64,000 bases of DNA from Alphaproteobacteria bacterium HGW-Alphaproteobacteria-1 (GTDB lineage: Bacteria; Pseudomonadota; Alphaproteobacteria; Rhodobacterales; Rhodobacteraceae), in NCBI GenBank assembly GCA_002842985.1, contig PHEQ01000011.1, positions 1-64,000 of the forward strand. The letters are read 5' to 3'. The notes under the pieces are model-generated. The model had not been told where the DNA came from. It ran no database searches and saw only the letters and a program-made list of their open reading frames with translations. The position numbers were made by a program, and so were the translations under genes. Positions 34,087-45,172 of the stretch are shown one piece after another (the stretch's first letter is position 1; the number at the start of each line of letters is the position of its first letter).

Positions 34087-34653
34087 ATAGACGTAATAGG
34101 CCCCGCCGCCGCCATGCCGCAGATGTGCCTCGGCGATCTGGAGCACGAGCGGCCCGAGGGGCGCCATGCGCAGCCAGTGCGGCACATTGTGGCGCAGCAC
34201 CCCTTGGCGCACCGGTATCGGGCCATCATCATCGCGGCGCTTTCCCTTGCCGGTGACGACAAGAACGAGCCTCCGGCCTTGCCCGTGCGCGCGCAGGATG
34301 AACGCGGTGAGCGCGCCATGCGCCTGATCCAGCGTCATGCCGTGCAGGTCTATCTTGGCCTCAGGCGTCAGTTTGCCGCGCCGCAACCGCTCGAACGCCT
34401 TGCGATCCATCGCGACAGGTGGGGCCGTTCTCCTGTCGGTGAGGCCGGGCAGCATATCGAGACCAGACGTGCCGGGGCGCGCTGCCTGCCCGAGACGGAA
34501 CGGCTCGATGGGCTGTGACGCGGGGTCCTCGCGTGGGGCGGGGTTGGCGAGAAGCGGCATCGCGGGTCGCTGCGGCTTGAGCGGCACGGTGCGGCGTGCG
34601 ACCTCCTGCCAGAGCGCCTCTTCCTCGGGGCGCAGGTGCCGTTTGCGGGTCAC
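34069..34653 (-). CDS. Smr/MutS2 domain protein
   Basis: KIDLHGMTLDQAHGALTAFILRAHGQGRRLVLVVTGKGKR ... HGGGGAYYVYLKR. Confidence 0.92.
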   Translation of the reverse strand: MTRKRHLRPEEEALWQEVARRTVPLKPQRPAMPLLANPAPREDPASQPIEPFRLGQAARPGTSGLDMLPGLTDRRTAPPVAMDRKAFERLRRGKLTPEAKIDLHGMTLDQAHGALTAFILRAHGQGRRLVLVVTGKGKRRDDDGPIPVRQGVLRHNVPHWLRMAPLGPLVLQIAEAHLRHGGGGAYYVYLKRLR

Positions 34654-35687
34654 TGGTCGGCATCCGTCAGCATCGCATAGGCGCGCTGGATCGGCATGAG
34701 CACGACCATGCGCCCCGGATCACGCAAGCGCCCCGCCGCGCGTCCGGCATCCGCGCCGGTGCCGAAAAAGATATCCGCCCGCTGCGGCCCCTTGATCGCC
34801 GATCCGGTATCCTGGGCCACCATCAAACGTCTTATTGGCCCATGACCCTCCTTTTCGATCCAGACCGGCGCGCCGAGCGGCACGTGGGCCGGATCGACCG
34901 CGATCGTGCGCCCTGCCGTCACCGAACGGTTCATCGCGCCAAGCGGGCCGCGTTCCGGCGAGACCTGATCCACGCGCCGGAAAAACACATAGGATGGGTT
35001 GTGAAAAAGCAATGCCTCGCCGGCCTCCGGGTTGCGCCGAACCCAGTTCTTGATCACCTCGGCCGAGACCTGATGCGCCTCGTAAATCCCAAGCCGCACC
35101 AGTTCGGTTCCGATAGAGCGATAGGGATGCCCGTTCGCGCCACCATACCCGACGCGGATCACACCCCCGTCGGGGAGCCGGATGCGACCCGATCCCTGAA
35201 TCTGGAGGAAAAACAGCTCGACCGGGTCATCGACCCAGGCGATTTCCAATCCGCGGCCCGACATCACGTCGCCGGTCAGGATCTCACGCCGTGACAGCCA
35301 TGGGCTTGCCTCGCGGGCCTCGGGCGGCATTCGATAGACAGGGTAGCGGTAGCGCCCGCCGGGTTGCAGCGCGCCGCGCAGTTGCGGCTCGTAATATCCG
35401 GTGAAAAGCGCCGGGTTGCCGTCCGAAATCACCACCGGACGAAAGAAAAGCTCGAAAAACGTCCGCGCTTCCGGTCCGGTTTGCGCCAGGGCGCAGAGCG
35501 ACTGCCAGTCCGGATCCTTCATATCGGCGCAGGTTTCGGTGAAAACCTTGAGCGCCTTGGCATGGTCATCCTCTGCCCAGCCGCGCAGGTCGGAGAAATC
35601 CAGAATCTCGTGTCGAAACTCAGACGCGCCCGCCATGGCCGACCATAGCGTCAAAATGACAGGAAAAGCGCACCGCGCACCGGTCAT
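34650..35687 (-). CDS. mltA: membrane-bound lytic murein transglycosylase A
   Basis: FTGYYEPQLRGALQPGGRYRYPVYRMP ... VAQDTGSAIKGPQRADIFFGTG. Confidence 0.93.
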   Translation of the reverse strand: MTGARCAFPVILTLWSAMAGASEFRHEILDFSDLRGWAEDDHAKALKVFTETCADMKDPDWQSLCALAQTGPEARTFFELFFRPVVISDGNPALFTGYYEPQLRGALQPGGRYRYPVYRMPPEAREASPWLSRREILTGDVMSGRGLEIAWVDDPVELFFLQIQGSGRIRLPDGGVIRVGYGGANGHPYRSIGTELVRLGIYEAHQVSAEVIKNWVRRNPEAGEALLFHNPSYVFFRRVDQVSPERGPLGAMNRSVTAGRTIAVDPAHVPLGAPVWIEKEGHGPIRRLMVAQDTGSAIKGPQRADIFFGTGADAGRAAGRLRDPGRMVVLMPIQRAYAMLTDADQ

Positions 35688-36343
35688 TCGCCCGTGGCAA
35701 CAAGCCGCCAGTTCGGATCATCGGCACCCATGATGCGCTCATAAGTCCACAGATCCTTCTGTCTCTTGCTGCGCCCCGGTTCGCCCTCGACAATCTCGCC
35801 TTTGGCATCGCGCACCACCGAAACAAGTTCGGCGACGTAACGCACGTCGATCTCTGCGCGTCGGCTTGCCGGATCGAACCGTGCGTCATTGAGCGCAAGG
35901 TCACGAATGCCGATGAATTCCGACTCGATCTTCAGCCCCTGCTGCTCTCGCGCATCGACGACCTGAGCAAAGGCCTCATAGACCTCGGGCGACAGAAACG
36001 GCGTTACCTCGTCAAGCGTGCCGTTCTCGAAGGCCATGAGGATCATCTCATATGCACCCCGCGCACCCTGAAGGAAATCGGTCACGCCGAAATCCTGTTC
36101 GATCCGCTTCATCTCGGCCAGTGCGGCAGCAGCGTCTGAATCCTCGGGCACATGATCGGTGATGTCGTGATCAGGACCGCCCTCGATCACCTCAAAGCCG
36201 CGCCGCTCCAGCGGTTTTTCAAGCGGTCGCGTCGCTGGTTTGGCCTCAAAACCTTCCCGCGTGCCCAGAACTCTCTTGAGCCGGACAATCAGGAAAATGG
36301 CGATACCGGCGAGAACCAGTAATTGCAGGATCGGCGAATTCAT
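35684..36343 (-). CDS. Tim44-like domain protein
   Basis: GARGAYEMILMAFENGTLDEVTPFLSPEVYEAF ... LWTYERIMGADDPNWRLVATGE. Confidence 0.88.
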   Translation of the reverse strand: MNSPILQLLVLAGIAIFLIVRLKRVLGTREGFEAKPATRPLEKPLERRGFEVIEGGPDHDITDHVPEDSDAAAALAEMKRIEQDFGVTDFLQGARGAYEMILMAFENGTLDEVTPFLSPEVYEAFAQVVDAREQQGLKIESEFIGIRDLALNDARFDPASRRAEIDVRYVAELVSVVRDAKGEIVEGEPGRSKRQKDLWTYERIMGADDPNWRLVATGE

Positions 36344-36451
36344 GAGCACCTCGTGTCGTGCGGGGCATGGCAGGCTCTGTCACTTGCCCCTATGTAGGGG
36401 AGGGACGTGGCCAAGTCCACCACAAGCCACGCATATCCAAGGAGGCCGTCC

Positions 36452-36901
36452 ATGTGGCTCTTGCTGGCTTTCATCGCCGTACCGCTGATCGAGATCGCAC
36501 TTTTCATTCAGGTTGGCGGGGCGATCGGCCTTTGGCCAACACTGGCCATCGTGATCCTGACCGCACTCGCGGGCACGGCGCTTTTGCGGCGGCAGGGATT
36601 TCAGGAAATGAACCGGCTGCGCGCTGCACTTGGCGGTGAGGGTGATCCATCAGAACCGCTGGTTCATGGGGCGATGATCCTGTTTGCGGGCGCGCTGTTG
36701 CTCACGCCGGGCTTTTTTACCGATGCCATTGGCTTTTCCCTGCTGCTGCCACCGGTGCGCGCCTGGCTGTTCGCGCAAATCCGCAAACGCATCGTGGTGC
36801 ATGACATGAGCCGTCCACAGCGCCGGCCCGATATCATCGAGGGCGAATATGAAGCCGTTGAGCCGGACAGAAATGATCCCTCGGGCTGGACCAGGCATTG
36901 A
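36452..36901 (+). CDS. FxsA family membrane protein
   Basis: FIAVPLIEIALFIQVGGAIGLWPTLAIVILTALAGTALLRRQG. Confidence 0.9.
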   Translation: MWLLLAFIAVPLIEIALFIQVGGAIGLWPTLAIVILTALAGTALLRRQGFQEMNRLRAALGGEGDPSEPLVHGAMILFAGALLLTPGFFTDAIGFSLLLPPVRAWLFAQIRKRIVVHDMSRPQRRPDIIEGEYEAVEPDRNDPSGWTRH

Positions 36902-36958
36902 GGCGCGGCCACTCCCCTGCTAAGCAATCGCGGACTTCATTTCGATCAGGAGAGCCAG

Positions 36959-37474
36959 ATGGCCGAACACGAGAACGGAGCCGCGCCGGAAACCGCCGGG
37001 GCCACAGAGCAGCAGCCGCAGCCGCAACTCAAGATGCAGATTCTCACGCAATTCGTGCGCGATCTGTCATTCGAGAACGTGCTTGCCCAACGCGGCGCCG
37101 GCGGCGAGGTGCAACCCGACGTGCAGGTGACCGTCAATCTCGACGCCAAGAAACGGGCGGTCGAACATCAGTACGAGGTCGCCTGCAAACTCAACATCAC
37201 CTCGCGCAACAAGGGGAGCGAGGATGCCCTCTTTGTGTTCGAGATGGACTATGTCGGCGTTTTCCACATCGAGGGCGTGCCCGACGATCAGCTCCACCCG
37301 TTCCTGTTGATCGAGTGTCCGCGCCAGATCTTCCCCTTCATGCGCCGCATCGTGAGCGATGTGACACGCGACGGGGGCTTTCCGCCCCTCAACCTCGACA
37401 ATATCGATTTCGTACAGCTTTACCGGCATGAGATCGCGCGCCGTCAGGCCACAGCACCCACTGCCCAGGCCTGA
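36959..37474 (+). CDS. secB: protein-export chaperone SecB
   Basis: QILTQFVRDLSFENVLAQ ... ECPRQIFPFMRRIVSDVTRDGGFPPLNLDNIDFVQLY. Confidence 0.97.
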   Translation: MAEHENGAAPETAGATEQQPQPQLKMQILTQFVRDLSFENVLAQRGAGGEVQPDVQVTVNLDAKKRAVEHQYEVACKLNITSRNKGSEDALFVFEMDYVGVFHIEGVPDDQLHPFLLIECPRQIFPFMRRIVSDVTRDGGFPPLNLDNIDFVQLYRHEIARRQATAPTAQA

Positions 37475-38206
37475 TCACCGCGACCAGAGCGCCGCGTCGC
37501 CCATCCGCGCCACAAACGCGTCATGGGCGGCGCGTTCCTCGTCGGTGAGACGCCGCGCAAGCGGGCGCGGTCTTGGATCGGGCCGCCAATCCGTGCGCAC
37601 ATTGCCGCCCGATAAAGCCGTGTTCATCGGCCGTGATGCCAGCGCGAAATCCGGCTGCCGCCCGCCAATCAGTTCAAGATAGACCTCGGCGAGGATCTGC
37701 GCATCGAGCAGCGCCCCGTGCAGTGTGCGCCCGGAATTGTCGATGGCAAAGCGGCGGCACAAGGCATCGAGCGAGGCCGGCGCGCCGGGAAATTTCTTCC
37801 GCGCCATGCTCAGCGTATCTATGGCCCGCTCGAATGACAGGCCGGACAGACCGGCCCATCCAAGCTCTGCATTGAGAAACTTCATGTCGAAGGCGGCATT
37901 GTGGATCACAAGCGTCGCATCGCCGACGAAATCCAGAAACGCCTGTCCCACCGCCGAGAACAGCGGCTTGTCCCGCAGCGTCACCTCGCCCTCGCGCGCA
38001 GCGCGCGGCACGGTCAGCAAGTCGGGCCCGATCCCGTGCACACCAAAGGCATCCTCGGGCATGTCGCGCGCCGGATTGATATACTGGTGATAGGTGCGCC
38101 CCGTCGGCATGTGATTGTAAAGCTCGAGCGCGCCGATCTCGACGATCCGATGGCCTTCGGACGGCTCGAACCCGGTGGTTTCAGTATCCAGAACGATTTC
38201 ACGCAT
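37475..38206 (-). CDS. dnaQ: DNA polymerase III epsilon subunit
   Basis: MREIVLDTETTGFEPSEGHRIVEIGALEL; FDMKFLNAEL. Confidence 0.95.
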   Translation of the reverse strand: MREIVLDTETTGFEPSEGHRIVEIGALELYNHMPTGRTYHQYINPARDMPEDAFGVHGIGPDLLTVPRAAREGEVTLRDKPLFSAVGQAFLDFVGDATLVIHNAAFDMKFLNAELGWAGLSGLSFERAIDTLSMARKKFPGAPASLDALCRRFAIDNSGRTLHGALLDAQILAEVYLELIGGRQPDFALASRPMNTALSGGNVRTDWRPDPRPRPLARRLTDEERAAHDAFVARMGDAALWSR

Positions 38207-38789
38207 GGGCGATCCGCCTCCTGATATCGGCCAGCACTGCGCGCACCTGATCACGCGCATGGTCTATCGTGTCGGTCTCGATCACGTAATCCGCGCAGGC
38301 GCGTTTCTCACTATCGGGCATCTGTCGGGCAAGGATGGTCTCTAATTCTGCCGCGCTCATCGTTCCGCGCGCCAGAACACGGGCTCGCTGCACCTCGGGC
38401 GGGGCGCTCACCACAACCACGGCATCAAATCCCTTCGCGCCCGTCTCATACAGCAGCGGGATATCAAGAACCGTCACATCTGCCGTCTGCTCAGCCAGGA
38501 ACTCGGCCCGATCTGCTGCCACCAGGGGATGAACGATCTCCTCGATCCGTTTCAGAGCCGCCGGGTCGCGCGCGATGATCTTCTTAAGCCGAGCGCGCCG
38601 CACCTCGCCGCCCTCGACGGCATCGGGAAAAGCGCGCGCCATCGGCGCAACGGCCGCGCCACCGCACGAATAGAGACGATGCACCGCCGCATCCGCATCC
38701 CAAAGCGCACATCCCTCTTCGACAAATAGCCGCGCCGTGGTCGATTTTCCCATCCCGATGGACCCGGTCAATCCCAACCGAAAGGTCAT
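38199..38789 (-). CDS. coaE: dephospho-CoA kinase
   Basis: FRLGLTGSIGMGKSTTARLFVEEGCALWDADAAVH. Confidence 0.95.
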   Translation of the reverse strand: MTFRLGLTGSIGMGKSTTARLFVEEGCALWDADAAVHRLYSCGGAAVAPMARAFPDAVEGGEVRRARLKKIIARDPAALKRIEEIVHPLVAADRAEFLAEQTADVTVLDIPLLYETGAKGFDAVVVVSAPPEVQRARVLARGTMSAAELETILARQMPDSEKRACADYVIETDTIDHARDQVRAVLADIRRRIAHA

Positions 38790-39619
38790 CTGAGCGCCGC
38801 CGCCCGCGTCGCTACGTCAACCTCCGGTCGCGTTCCGAACCAGCGCTCGAACCCCGGCACGGCCTGATGCAGAAGCATCCCCAGACCATCGACCGTGACG
38901 CACCCCATGGCTTCCGCCACCTCCAGAAATCGCGTCTTGAGCGGGGCATAAACCAGATCCGTCACCAGCGCATCCTTTTGCAACCCGTCCAGCGGCACGC
39001 GCAGCGCGGGCTTGCCCACCATGCCAAGCGATGTTGTGTTCACCACGGTGGCGGCATGTTCGAGCATGTTGCCAGCCTGCACCCAATCGACCACCCTTAG
39101 CTTGCGCCCGAATTCCTGTTGCAGGGCCTCAGCCCGGAGCCTTGTGCGGTTTGAGATCATTATTTCCGGTGCGCCCGCGTCTCGCAGCGCCACCACGACC
39201 GCACGTGCCGCGCCACCCGCCCCCAGAACGGCTGCGGGTCCTGCGGTGACATCCCAACCGGGCGCGCTCTGCCTCAGATTTTCAATAAACCCATAAGCGT
39301 CGGTATTGTCCGCGTAAATTGTTCCGTCCTTACGAAAGCTCAACGTATTTGCCGCGCCGATGATCGTCGCTTGATCGCTGACATGATCGGCCAATCCCAG
39401 AACGCGCTCTTTATACGGCACGGTGACGTTCACGCCCACAAAGCCAAGCTTGGGCAGGTTGCGCAGCACCTCGGCCAGATCGCCCTCGGCCACGTCCATC
39501 GGAATGTAGAAGCCGCGTATTCCAAGGCTCTTGAGCCAATGCCCATGAAGCTGCGGAGAGCGCGAATGCGAAATCGGCGATCCGATTACACCGGCCAGCG
39601 GAATTCTATCATGGCTCAT
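38786..39619 (-). CDS. aroE: shikimate dehydrogenase
   Basis: LAGVIGSPISHSRSPQLHGHWL; GVNVTVPYKE; GAGGAARAVV. Confidence 0.95.
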   Translation of the reverse strand: MSHDRIPLAGVIGSPISHSRSPQLHGHWLKSLGIRGFYIPMDVAEGDLAEVLRNLPKLGFVGVNVTVPYKERVLGLADHVSDQATIIGAANTLSFRKDGTIYADNTDAYGFIENLRQSAPGWDVTAGPAAVLGAGGAARAVVVALRDAGAPEIMISNRTRLRAEALQQEFGRKLRVVDWVQAGNMLEHAATVVNTTSLGMVGKPALRVPLDGLQKDALVTDLVYAPLKTRFLEVAEAMGCVTVDGLGMLLHQAVPGFERWFGTRPEVDVATRAAALR

Positions 39620-40215
39620 TGCGGCAAATCTCCTCGCAGCGACAGAAAGGCCAGCAGGTCGAGCAGCGGCAGGCCCAATACCGTGAAATAATCGCCTTCG
39701 ATGCGGGAAAACAAGCGCACTCCTTCGGATTCGAGTTTGTAGGAACCGACGCACCCGGCAATATCCGGCCAGTTCCGGTCAAGATAATGGTCGAGCCAGG
39801 CGTCGCTGAACGCTCGAACCGTCAGACGCACCCGCCCCACATGCCGCCAGATCGGCGCACCGTCCAGGCAAATGACGGCCGCCGACAAAAGATCATGTGT
39901 CCGTCCGCGCAATCTCAGAAGTTGCGCGCGGGCCTCCTCGACGGTGCCGGGCTTTGACAGGATCTCGCCGTCGAGATCCAGCACCTGATCGCAACCAAGC
40001 ACAAGCCGCGCGCCCTGCTTCAGGCTGACCTTGGTCGCCTTCATCTCTGCCAACGCGTCCGCGATATCGCGCGTTGACATGTTCTCGGACAACAAGGCAT
40101 CCCGCAAAGTTGATTCGTCGATCCGGGCGGGAATCACCTTGATGGACAGGCCCGCATTTTCCAGAAGAGTCCGCCTTGTGGGTGATGCCGAGGCGAGAAC
40201 AAGCGGGTGAGCCAT
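39616..40215 (-). CDS. Maf family nucleoside-triphosphate pyrophosphatase
   Basis: LVLASASPTRRTLLENAGL; LGCDQVLDLDGEILSKP. Confidence 0.92.
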   Translation of the reverse strand: MAHPLVLASASPTRRTLLENAGLSIKVIPARIDESTLRDALLSENMSTRDIADALAEMKATKVSLKQGARLVLGCDQVLDLDGEILSKPGTVEEARAQLLRLRGRTHDLLSAAVICLDGAPIWRHVGRVRLTVRAFSDAWLDHYLDRNWPDIAGCVGSYKLESEGVRLFSRIEGDYFTVLGLPLLDLLAFLSLRGDLPQ

Positions 40216-40620
40216 GTGGATAACTCCATAACAAGTTTCTTGAACCGGCCGAGATCAGGGCGGCGCCGCATTGCTCTTCCGAGCTTCGCCGCGTTCCACG
40301 GCTCAACATCTTGGTTTTTCCCCTTGTGGACAAGGATGAAACTTGAATGGGCATAAACGTGAAGATGACGATTTATCAACATGATAAAAGATTATTCGAA
40401 CACCGTCATTATCATTAAATGATTGATTATAATAATAAATTTTTCAATCTTTGCAGTTATACCGAAATCGCGCGGTATTGCTCACATACTTATCCATATG
40501 TGGACGATATCGGGCAAAACTGCCTAATCCACAGATCGGGGCGGCCCTACATCATCATCATTCTTTCTATATTTCTTAATTATTCAGAAGGAATCATGGG
40601 TCGCCCATAATGGTTGACGC
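40215..40620. other. putative chromosomal replication origin (oriC)
   Basis: AT-rich gap between divergent maf (-) and rho (+), with DnaA-box-like sites: TGTGGATAA 40215-40223 (perfect, minus), TGTGGACAA 40325-40333, TTATCAACA 40373-40381, TTATCCATA 40490-40498, TAATCCACA 40525-40533; AT tract 40381-40450. Confidence 0.75.
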
Positions 40621-40727
40621 GTTCAAACGAGACGCCTAAGAGGGATCGAGGTGCCGTCCGGTGCCCTGTGTCCCCTTGATAAATCCGTTAAAGCCCGTTG
40701 CACGGGCTGAACCTCTTGAGGTCTCTC

Positions 40728-41999
40728 ATGTCTGAAGAACGCGTCTATCTGTCCGATCTCAAGGCCCTCACCGCCAAGGATCTTCTGTCCATCGCGGAGG
40801 AGCTGGAGATCGAGAACGCTTCGACCATGCGCAAGGGCGAGATGATGTTCTCCATCCTCAAAGAGCGGGCGGAGGATGACTGGCTTGTTTTCGGTGACGG
40901 CGTTTTGGAGGTTCTTCAAGATGGGTTCGGTTTCCTGCGTTCGATCGAGGCGAATTACCTGCCCGGGCCGGACGATATCTACGTGTCTCCGGACATGATC
41001 CGGCAATATTCCCTGCGCACGGGGGATACCATCAAGGGCGAGATGCGCCAGCCGGACGATACCGAGCGCTATTTTGCGCTGACCTCTGTCACAGAGATAA
41101 ATTTCGAAGAACCCGAGCGCGCACGTCACAAGATTGCGTTCGAGAACCTGACACCCCTCTATCCCGATGAGCGGCTCAAGATGGAGGTCGAAGACCCCAC
41201 CATCAAGGATCGTTCGGCACGGTTGATCGATCTTGTCGCCCCGATAGGCAAGGGTCAGCGGTCGTTGATCGTGGCGCCGCCGCGCACGGGTAAAACAGTC
41301 CTCCTGCAAAATATTGCCTACAGCATCGAAAAGAATCACCCGGAGTGCTTTCTCATTGTTCTTCTGATCGATGAACGCCCGGAGGAGGTCACCGATATGA
41401 AACGCTCGGTGAAGGGTGAGGTGATCAGTTCAACCTTCGATGAGCCGGCAACGCGCCATGTCGCGGTATCCGAAATGGTCATTGAAAAGGCCAAGCGGCT
41501 TGTTGAACACAAGCGCGATGTGGTCATTCTTCTGGATTCGATCACTCGTCTCGGACGTGCGTTCAACACCGTCGTTCCGTCTTCCGGCAAGGTGCTGACA
41601 GGTGGCGTCGATGCCAATGCTCTTCAGCGGCCCAAGCGGTTTTTCGGGGCCGCGCGCAACATAGAGGAGGGCGGTTCTCTGACGATCATTGCCACGGCTC
41701 TGATCGATACAGGCAGCCGGATGGACGAGGTCATCTTCGAAGAGTTCAAGGGGACCGGCAATTCGGAAATCGTTCTCGATCGCAAGATCGCCGATAAGCG
41801 TGTGTTCCCCGCCATCGACATTTTGAAATCCGGGACGCGCAAGGAAGATCTTCTCATCGACAAGCTTGACCTGCAAAAAACCTTTGTTCTGCGTCGCATC
41901 CTCAATCCGATGGGAACGACCGATGCTGTTGAGTTTCTCTTGTCGAAGCTCAAACAAACCAAGTCCAATTCCGAGTTCTTCGATTCGATGAATACCTGA
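40728..41999 (+). CDS. rho: transcription termination factor Rho
   Basis: [39 protein letters not shown]. Confidence 0.98.
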   Translation: MSEERVYLSDLKALTAKDLLSIAEELEIENASTMRKGEMMFSILKERAEDDWLVFGDGVLEVLQDGFGFLRSIEANYLPGPDDIYVSPDMIRQYSLRTGDTIKGEMRQPDDTERYFALTSVTEINFEEPERARHKIAFENLTPLYPDERLKMEVEDPTIKDRSARLIDLVAPIGKGQRSLIVAPPRTGKTVLLQNIAYSIEKNHPECFLIVLLIDERPEEVTDMKRSVKGEVISSTFDEPATRHVAVSEMVIEKAKRLVEHKRDVVILLDSITRLGRAFNTVVPSSGKVLTGGVDANALQRPKRFFGAARNIEEGGSLTIIATALIDTGSRMDEVIFEEFKGTGNSEIVLDRKIADKRVFPAIDILKSGTRKEDLLIDKLDLQKTFVLRRILNPMGTTDAVEFLLSKLKQTKSNSEFFDSMNT

Positions 42000-42013
42000 G
42001 CTCGGCGGGCACG

Positions 42014-43297
42014 ATGGAGACGATCTTTGCGTTGTCTACCGCCCCCGGCAAGGCGGGCGTCGCCGTGATACGCGTCTCAGGCCCCGAAGCATCGGCGGTT
42101 TGCCGGGCGATGTGCGGGGGCCTGCCAGACCCTAGGCGGGCTGAGCTCAGGGCTCTGCGGGACCGGTCGGGGGATCGGATTGACGATGCTCTCGTGCTTT
42201 TTTTTCCTGATGGAGCAAGCTTTACCGGGGAAGCGATTGTCGAGTTTCAAACGCACGGCAGCCCGGCCGTCGTAGCGGCGGTCTTGCGTGAATTGAGTTG
42301 TTTTCCCTCGCTTCGTCCGGCTGAGCCGGGTGAATTCACGCGCCGCGCCCTTCAAAACGGGCGTATGGATCTTACCCAGGTTGAGGCGCTTGCCGATCTT
42401 CTGGAGGCCGAGACCGAGGCTCAGAGGCGTCAGGCGCTGCGGGGGGTCTCGGGAGCGCTCGCGCGTGAGTGCGAGACGTGGCGCAAGGCGCTTCTCAGGG
42501 CGGCTGCACTACTCGAGGTCACGATAGACTTTGCCGACGAAGAAGTGCCGGTCGATGTGATGCCAGAGGTGAAATCTCTGTTATCGGATGTCACGATGCG
42601 CCTCGATGGACAGATCAAGGGTGTGGGTGTGGCCGAACGTCTCCGTTCGGGCTTTGAAGTGGCCATTGTGGGCGCGCCCAATGTCGGAAAATCCACGCTG
42701 CTCAATCGGCTGGCGGGGAGGGAAGCGGCGATTACCTCGGAATACGCCGGAACGACGCGGGATGTGATTGAGGTTCGAATGGACCTGGGCGGCTTGCCGG
42801 TCACGATTCTCGATACGGCTGGATTGCGAGAAACGGCAGACGCGGTCGAGTCCATCGGCATCGGGCGCGCGCTGGAGCGGGCGAGGGCGGCAGACTTGCG
42901 CGTTTTTCTGTGGGAAGGCAGTGTTCGCTTCGAGGATTTGTCTCAGGATGGCGATATTCATCTTCGTGCGAAGGCCGACCGTTGCGGCGGTGCGGATGGT
43001 ATATCCGGTCTCACGGGGGAAGGAGTTAATACGCTGATCGCTCGGATGACCGAGATCTTGCAGCGTAGGGTGGTGTCTGTTGGTTTGGCGACTCGTCTGC
43101 GGCATGAGGCTGCCATGCGCAAGGCCATCGAGGCACTCAGAAGGGCAAGTATCCATCTCGACGCTGGGGAATCTGCAACGGATCTTGCGGCCGCCGATGT
43201 TCATACGGCTATTCGGGCCCTTGATTCTCTGGTAGGACGCATCGACGTAGAGGCGGTTCTGGGAGAGATCTTTGCCAGTTTCTGCCTTGGCAAGTGA
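42014..43297 (+). CDS. mnmE: tRNA uridine-5-carboxymethylaminomethyl modification GTPase MnmE
   Basis: [59 protein letters not shown]. Confidence 0.97.
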   Translation: METIFALSTAPGKAGVAVIRVSGPEASAVCRAMCGGLPDPRRAELRALRDRSGDRIDDALVLFFPDGASFTGEAIVEFQTHGSPAVVAAVLRELSCFPSLRPAEPGEFTRRALQNGRMDLTQVEALADLLEAETEAQRRQALRGVSGALARECETWRKALLRAAALLEVTIDFADEEVPVDVMPEVKSLLSDVTMRLDGQIKGVGVAERLRSGFEVAIVGAPNVGKSTLLNRLAGREAAITSEYAGTTRDVIEVRMDLGGLPVTILDTAGLRETADAVESIGIGRALERARAADLRVFLWEGSVRFEDLSQDGDIHLRAKADRCGGADGISGLTGEGVNTLIARMTEILQRRVVSVGLATRLRHEAAMRKAIEALRRASIHLDAGESATDLAAADVHTAIRALDSLVGRIDVEAVLGEIFASFCLGK

Positions 43298-43300
43298 GGG

Positions 43301-45172
43301 ATGTTTCACGTGAAACAATTCGATGTTGTGGTTATCGGTGGTGGTCATGCCGGGGCAGATGCGGCCCACGCGGCGGCGCGCATGGGCGCGGACACCGCGC
43401 TGGTCACACTTTCCCGCGCGGCCATTGGTGTCATGTCCTGCAACCCCGCGATTGGCGGCCTAGGCAAGGGGCACCTTGTGCGCGAGATAGACGCGCTGGA
43501 TGGTGTAATGGCGCGCGTTGCAGACAGGGCCGGGATCCAGTTTCGACTTCTCAATCGTCGGAAGGGCCCCGCCGTTCAGGGTCCGCGCGCGCAGGCAGAT
43601 CGCAAGATCTACCGTGAAGCGATGCAGGCAGAGCTGAGCGCAACGCCGAATCTGACGATCATCGAAGGCGAAGCCGCCGATTTCAGGGTCTTGGGCGAGC
43701 GCGTTCAGGGTATCGTCCTCGCGGATGGCACAGAACTTGCCGCGCGGGCGGTGATTCTGACGACGGGAACCTTCTTGCGCGGCGTTATTCATATCGGAGA
43801 TGTTTCCCGCCCCGGTGGACGCATGGGTGATCCGCCAAGTATTCGCCTGGCGCAGCGAATCGACGGCTTCGATCTGCCGCTAGGCCGCCTCAAAACCGGT
43901 ACGCCACCGCGCCTTGACGGGAGAAGCATCAATTGGGAGCGGCTGGAAAGCCAGCCACCGGATGAGCACCCGGTGATGTTCTCGTTCTTGTCTCGTGCGC
44001 CGTTTGCGCGGCAGGTGTCTTGCGGAATCACGCATACCAACGAGCGTACGCATGAGATCATTCGTGCGAACCTTTCTCGTTCCGCCATGTATGGCGGTCA
44101 CATAGCGGGGATTGGTCCGCGCTATTGTCCATCCATCGAGGACAAGATCGTGCGATTTGCCGACAAGGCATCGCATCAGATTTTCCTCGAGCCGGAGAGC
44201 CTGTCTGATTCCGTGATCTATCCGAACGGCATTTCGACTTCCTTGCCAGAGGATGCGCAGGAGGCCTATGTGCGGTCCATCGAAGGATTGGAGAGCGCCA
44301 TTATCCTTCAGCCAGGGTATGCGATCGAGTATGATTATGTCGATCCGCGTGCGCTTGACAGCAGCCTGGCAGTGGCTGCCGTTCCTGGTCTTTTTCTGGC
44401 GGGTCAGATCAACGGGACCACTGGCTATGAGGAGGCGGCCGCTCAGGGTCTGGTGGCCGGTCTCAACGCGGCGTGTTACGCGCAAGGCAGGCCGCCGATA
44501 CACTTCAGTCGCACCGAAAGTTATATCGGGGTGATGATCGACGATCTTACCACGCGCGGTGTCTCCGAGCCCTATCGCATGTTCACATCGCGGGCGGAGT
44601 TCCGGCTTTCGCTTCGGGCGGACAATGCCGATCAACGTCTTACGCCGTTGGGATTGACCGTTGGCTGCGTTGGCGAGGTTCGGCAGCGCGCATTCGAGGA
44701 GAAGATGGATCGCCTCAACGCTGGCCGCAAGCTGTTGGAAGAAGGCACCTATACACCGCGGGATCTGGAGCGCGCGGGCATCGGGGTCAATCAGGACGGG
44801 GCCCGGCGCACCGGAATGGAAGTGCTCTCGTTTCCCGAAGTCGAGGCTGTCGATATGGTTACGATCAACCCGGCTTTGGCGGAAATCGACCCCGAGACGA
44901 TGGCGCAACTCAAGCGTGATGCAACTTATGTCAATTATATCCTGCGGCAGGCGCGAGACGTGGAAATGCTGCGCCGGGATGAGGCTGTGGCGATCCCGTC
45001 GGATTTTGACTATGGCGGCATTGCCGGGCTGTCTAACGAGCTGAAGGCGAAGCTCATCGCGGCACGCCCCGATACACTTGCCCAGGCGTCGCGCATAGAA
45101 GGAATGACCCCCGCGGCGCTGTCGCTTGTCCTGATTAAATTGCGGCACCCGGCACGGACGCGCAGCGCATGA
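43301..45172 (+). CDS. mnmG: tRNA uridine-5-carboxymethylaminomethyl modification enzyme MnmG
   Basis: [44 protein letters not shown]. Confidence 0.98.
   Translation: MFHVKQFDVVVIGGGHAGADAAHAAARMGADTALVTLSRAAIGVMSCNPAIGGLGKGHLVREIDALDGVMARVADRAGIQFRLLNRRKGPAVQGPRAQADRKIYREAMQAELSATPNLTIIEGEAADFRVLGERVQGIVLADGTELAARAVILTTGTFLRGVIHIGDVSRPGGRMGDPPSIRLAQRIDGFDLPLGRLKTGTPPRLDGRSINWERLESQPPDEHPVMFSFLSRAPFARQVSCGITHTNERTHEIIRANLSRSAMYGGHIAGIGPRYCPSIEDKIVRFADKASHQIFLEPESLSDSVIYPNGISTSLPEDAQEAYVRSIEGLESAIILQPGYAIEYDYVDPRALDSSLAVAAVPGLFLAGQINGTTGYEEAAAQGLVAGLNAACYAQGRPPIHFSRTESYIGVMIDDLTTRGVSEPYRMFTSRAEFRLSLRADNADQRLTPLGLTVGCVGEVRQRAFEEKMDRLNAGRKLLEEGTYTPRDLERAGIGVNQDGARRTGMEVLSFPEVEAVDMVTINPALAEIDPETMAQLKRDATYVNYILRQARDVEMLRRDEAVAIPSDFDYGGIAGLSNELKAKLIAARPDTLAQASRIEGMTPAALSLVLIKLRHPARTRSA
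43302..43317. promoter_or_regulatory. parS site
   Basis: Perfect 16-bp palindrome TGTTTCACGTGAAACA, overlapping the first codons of mnmG (MFHVKQ). Confidence 0.93.
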
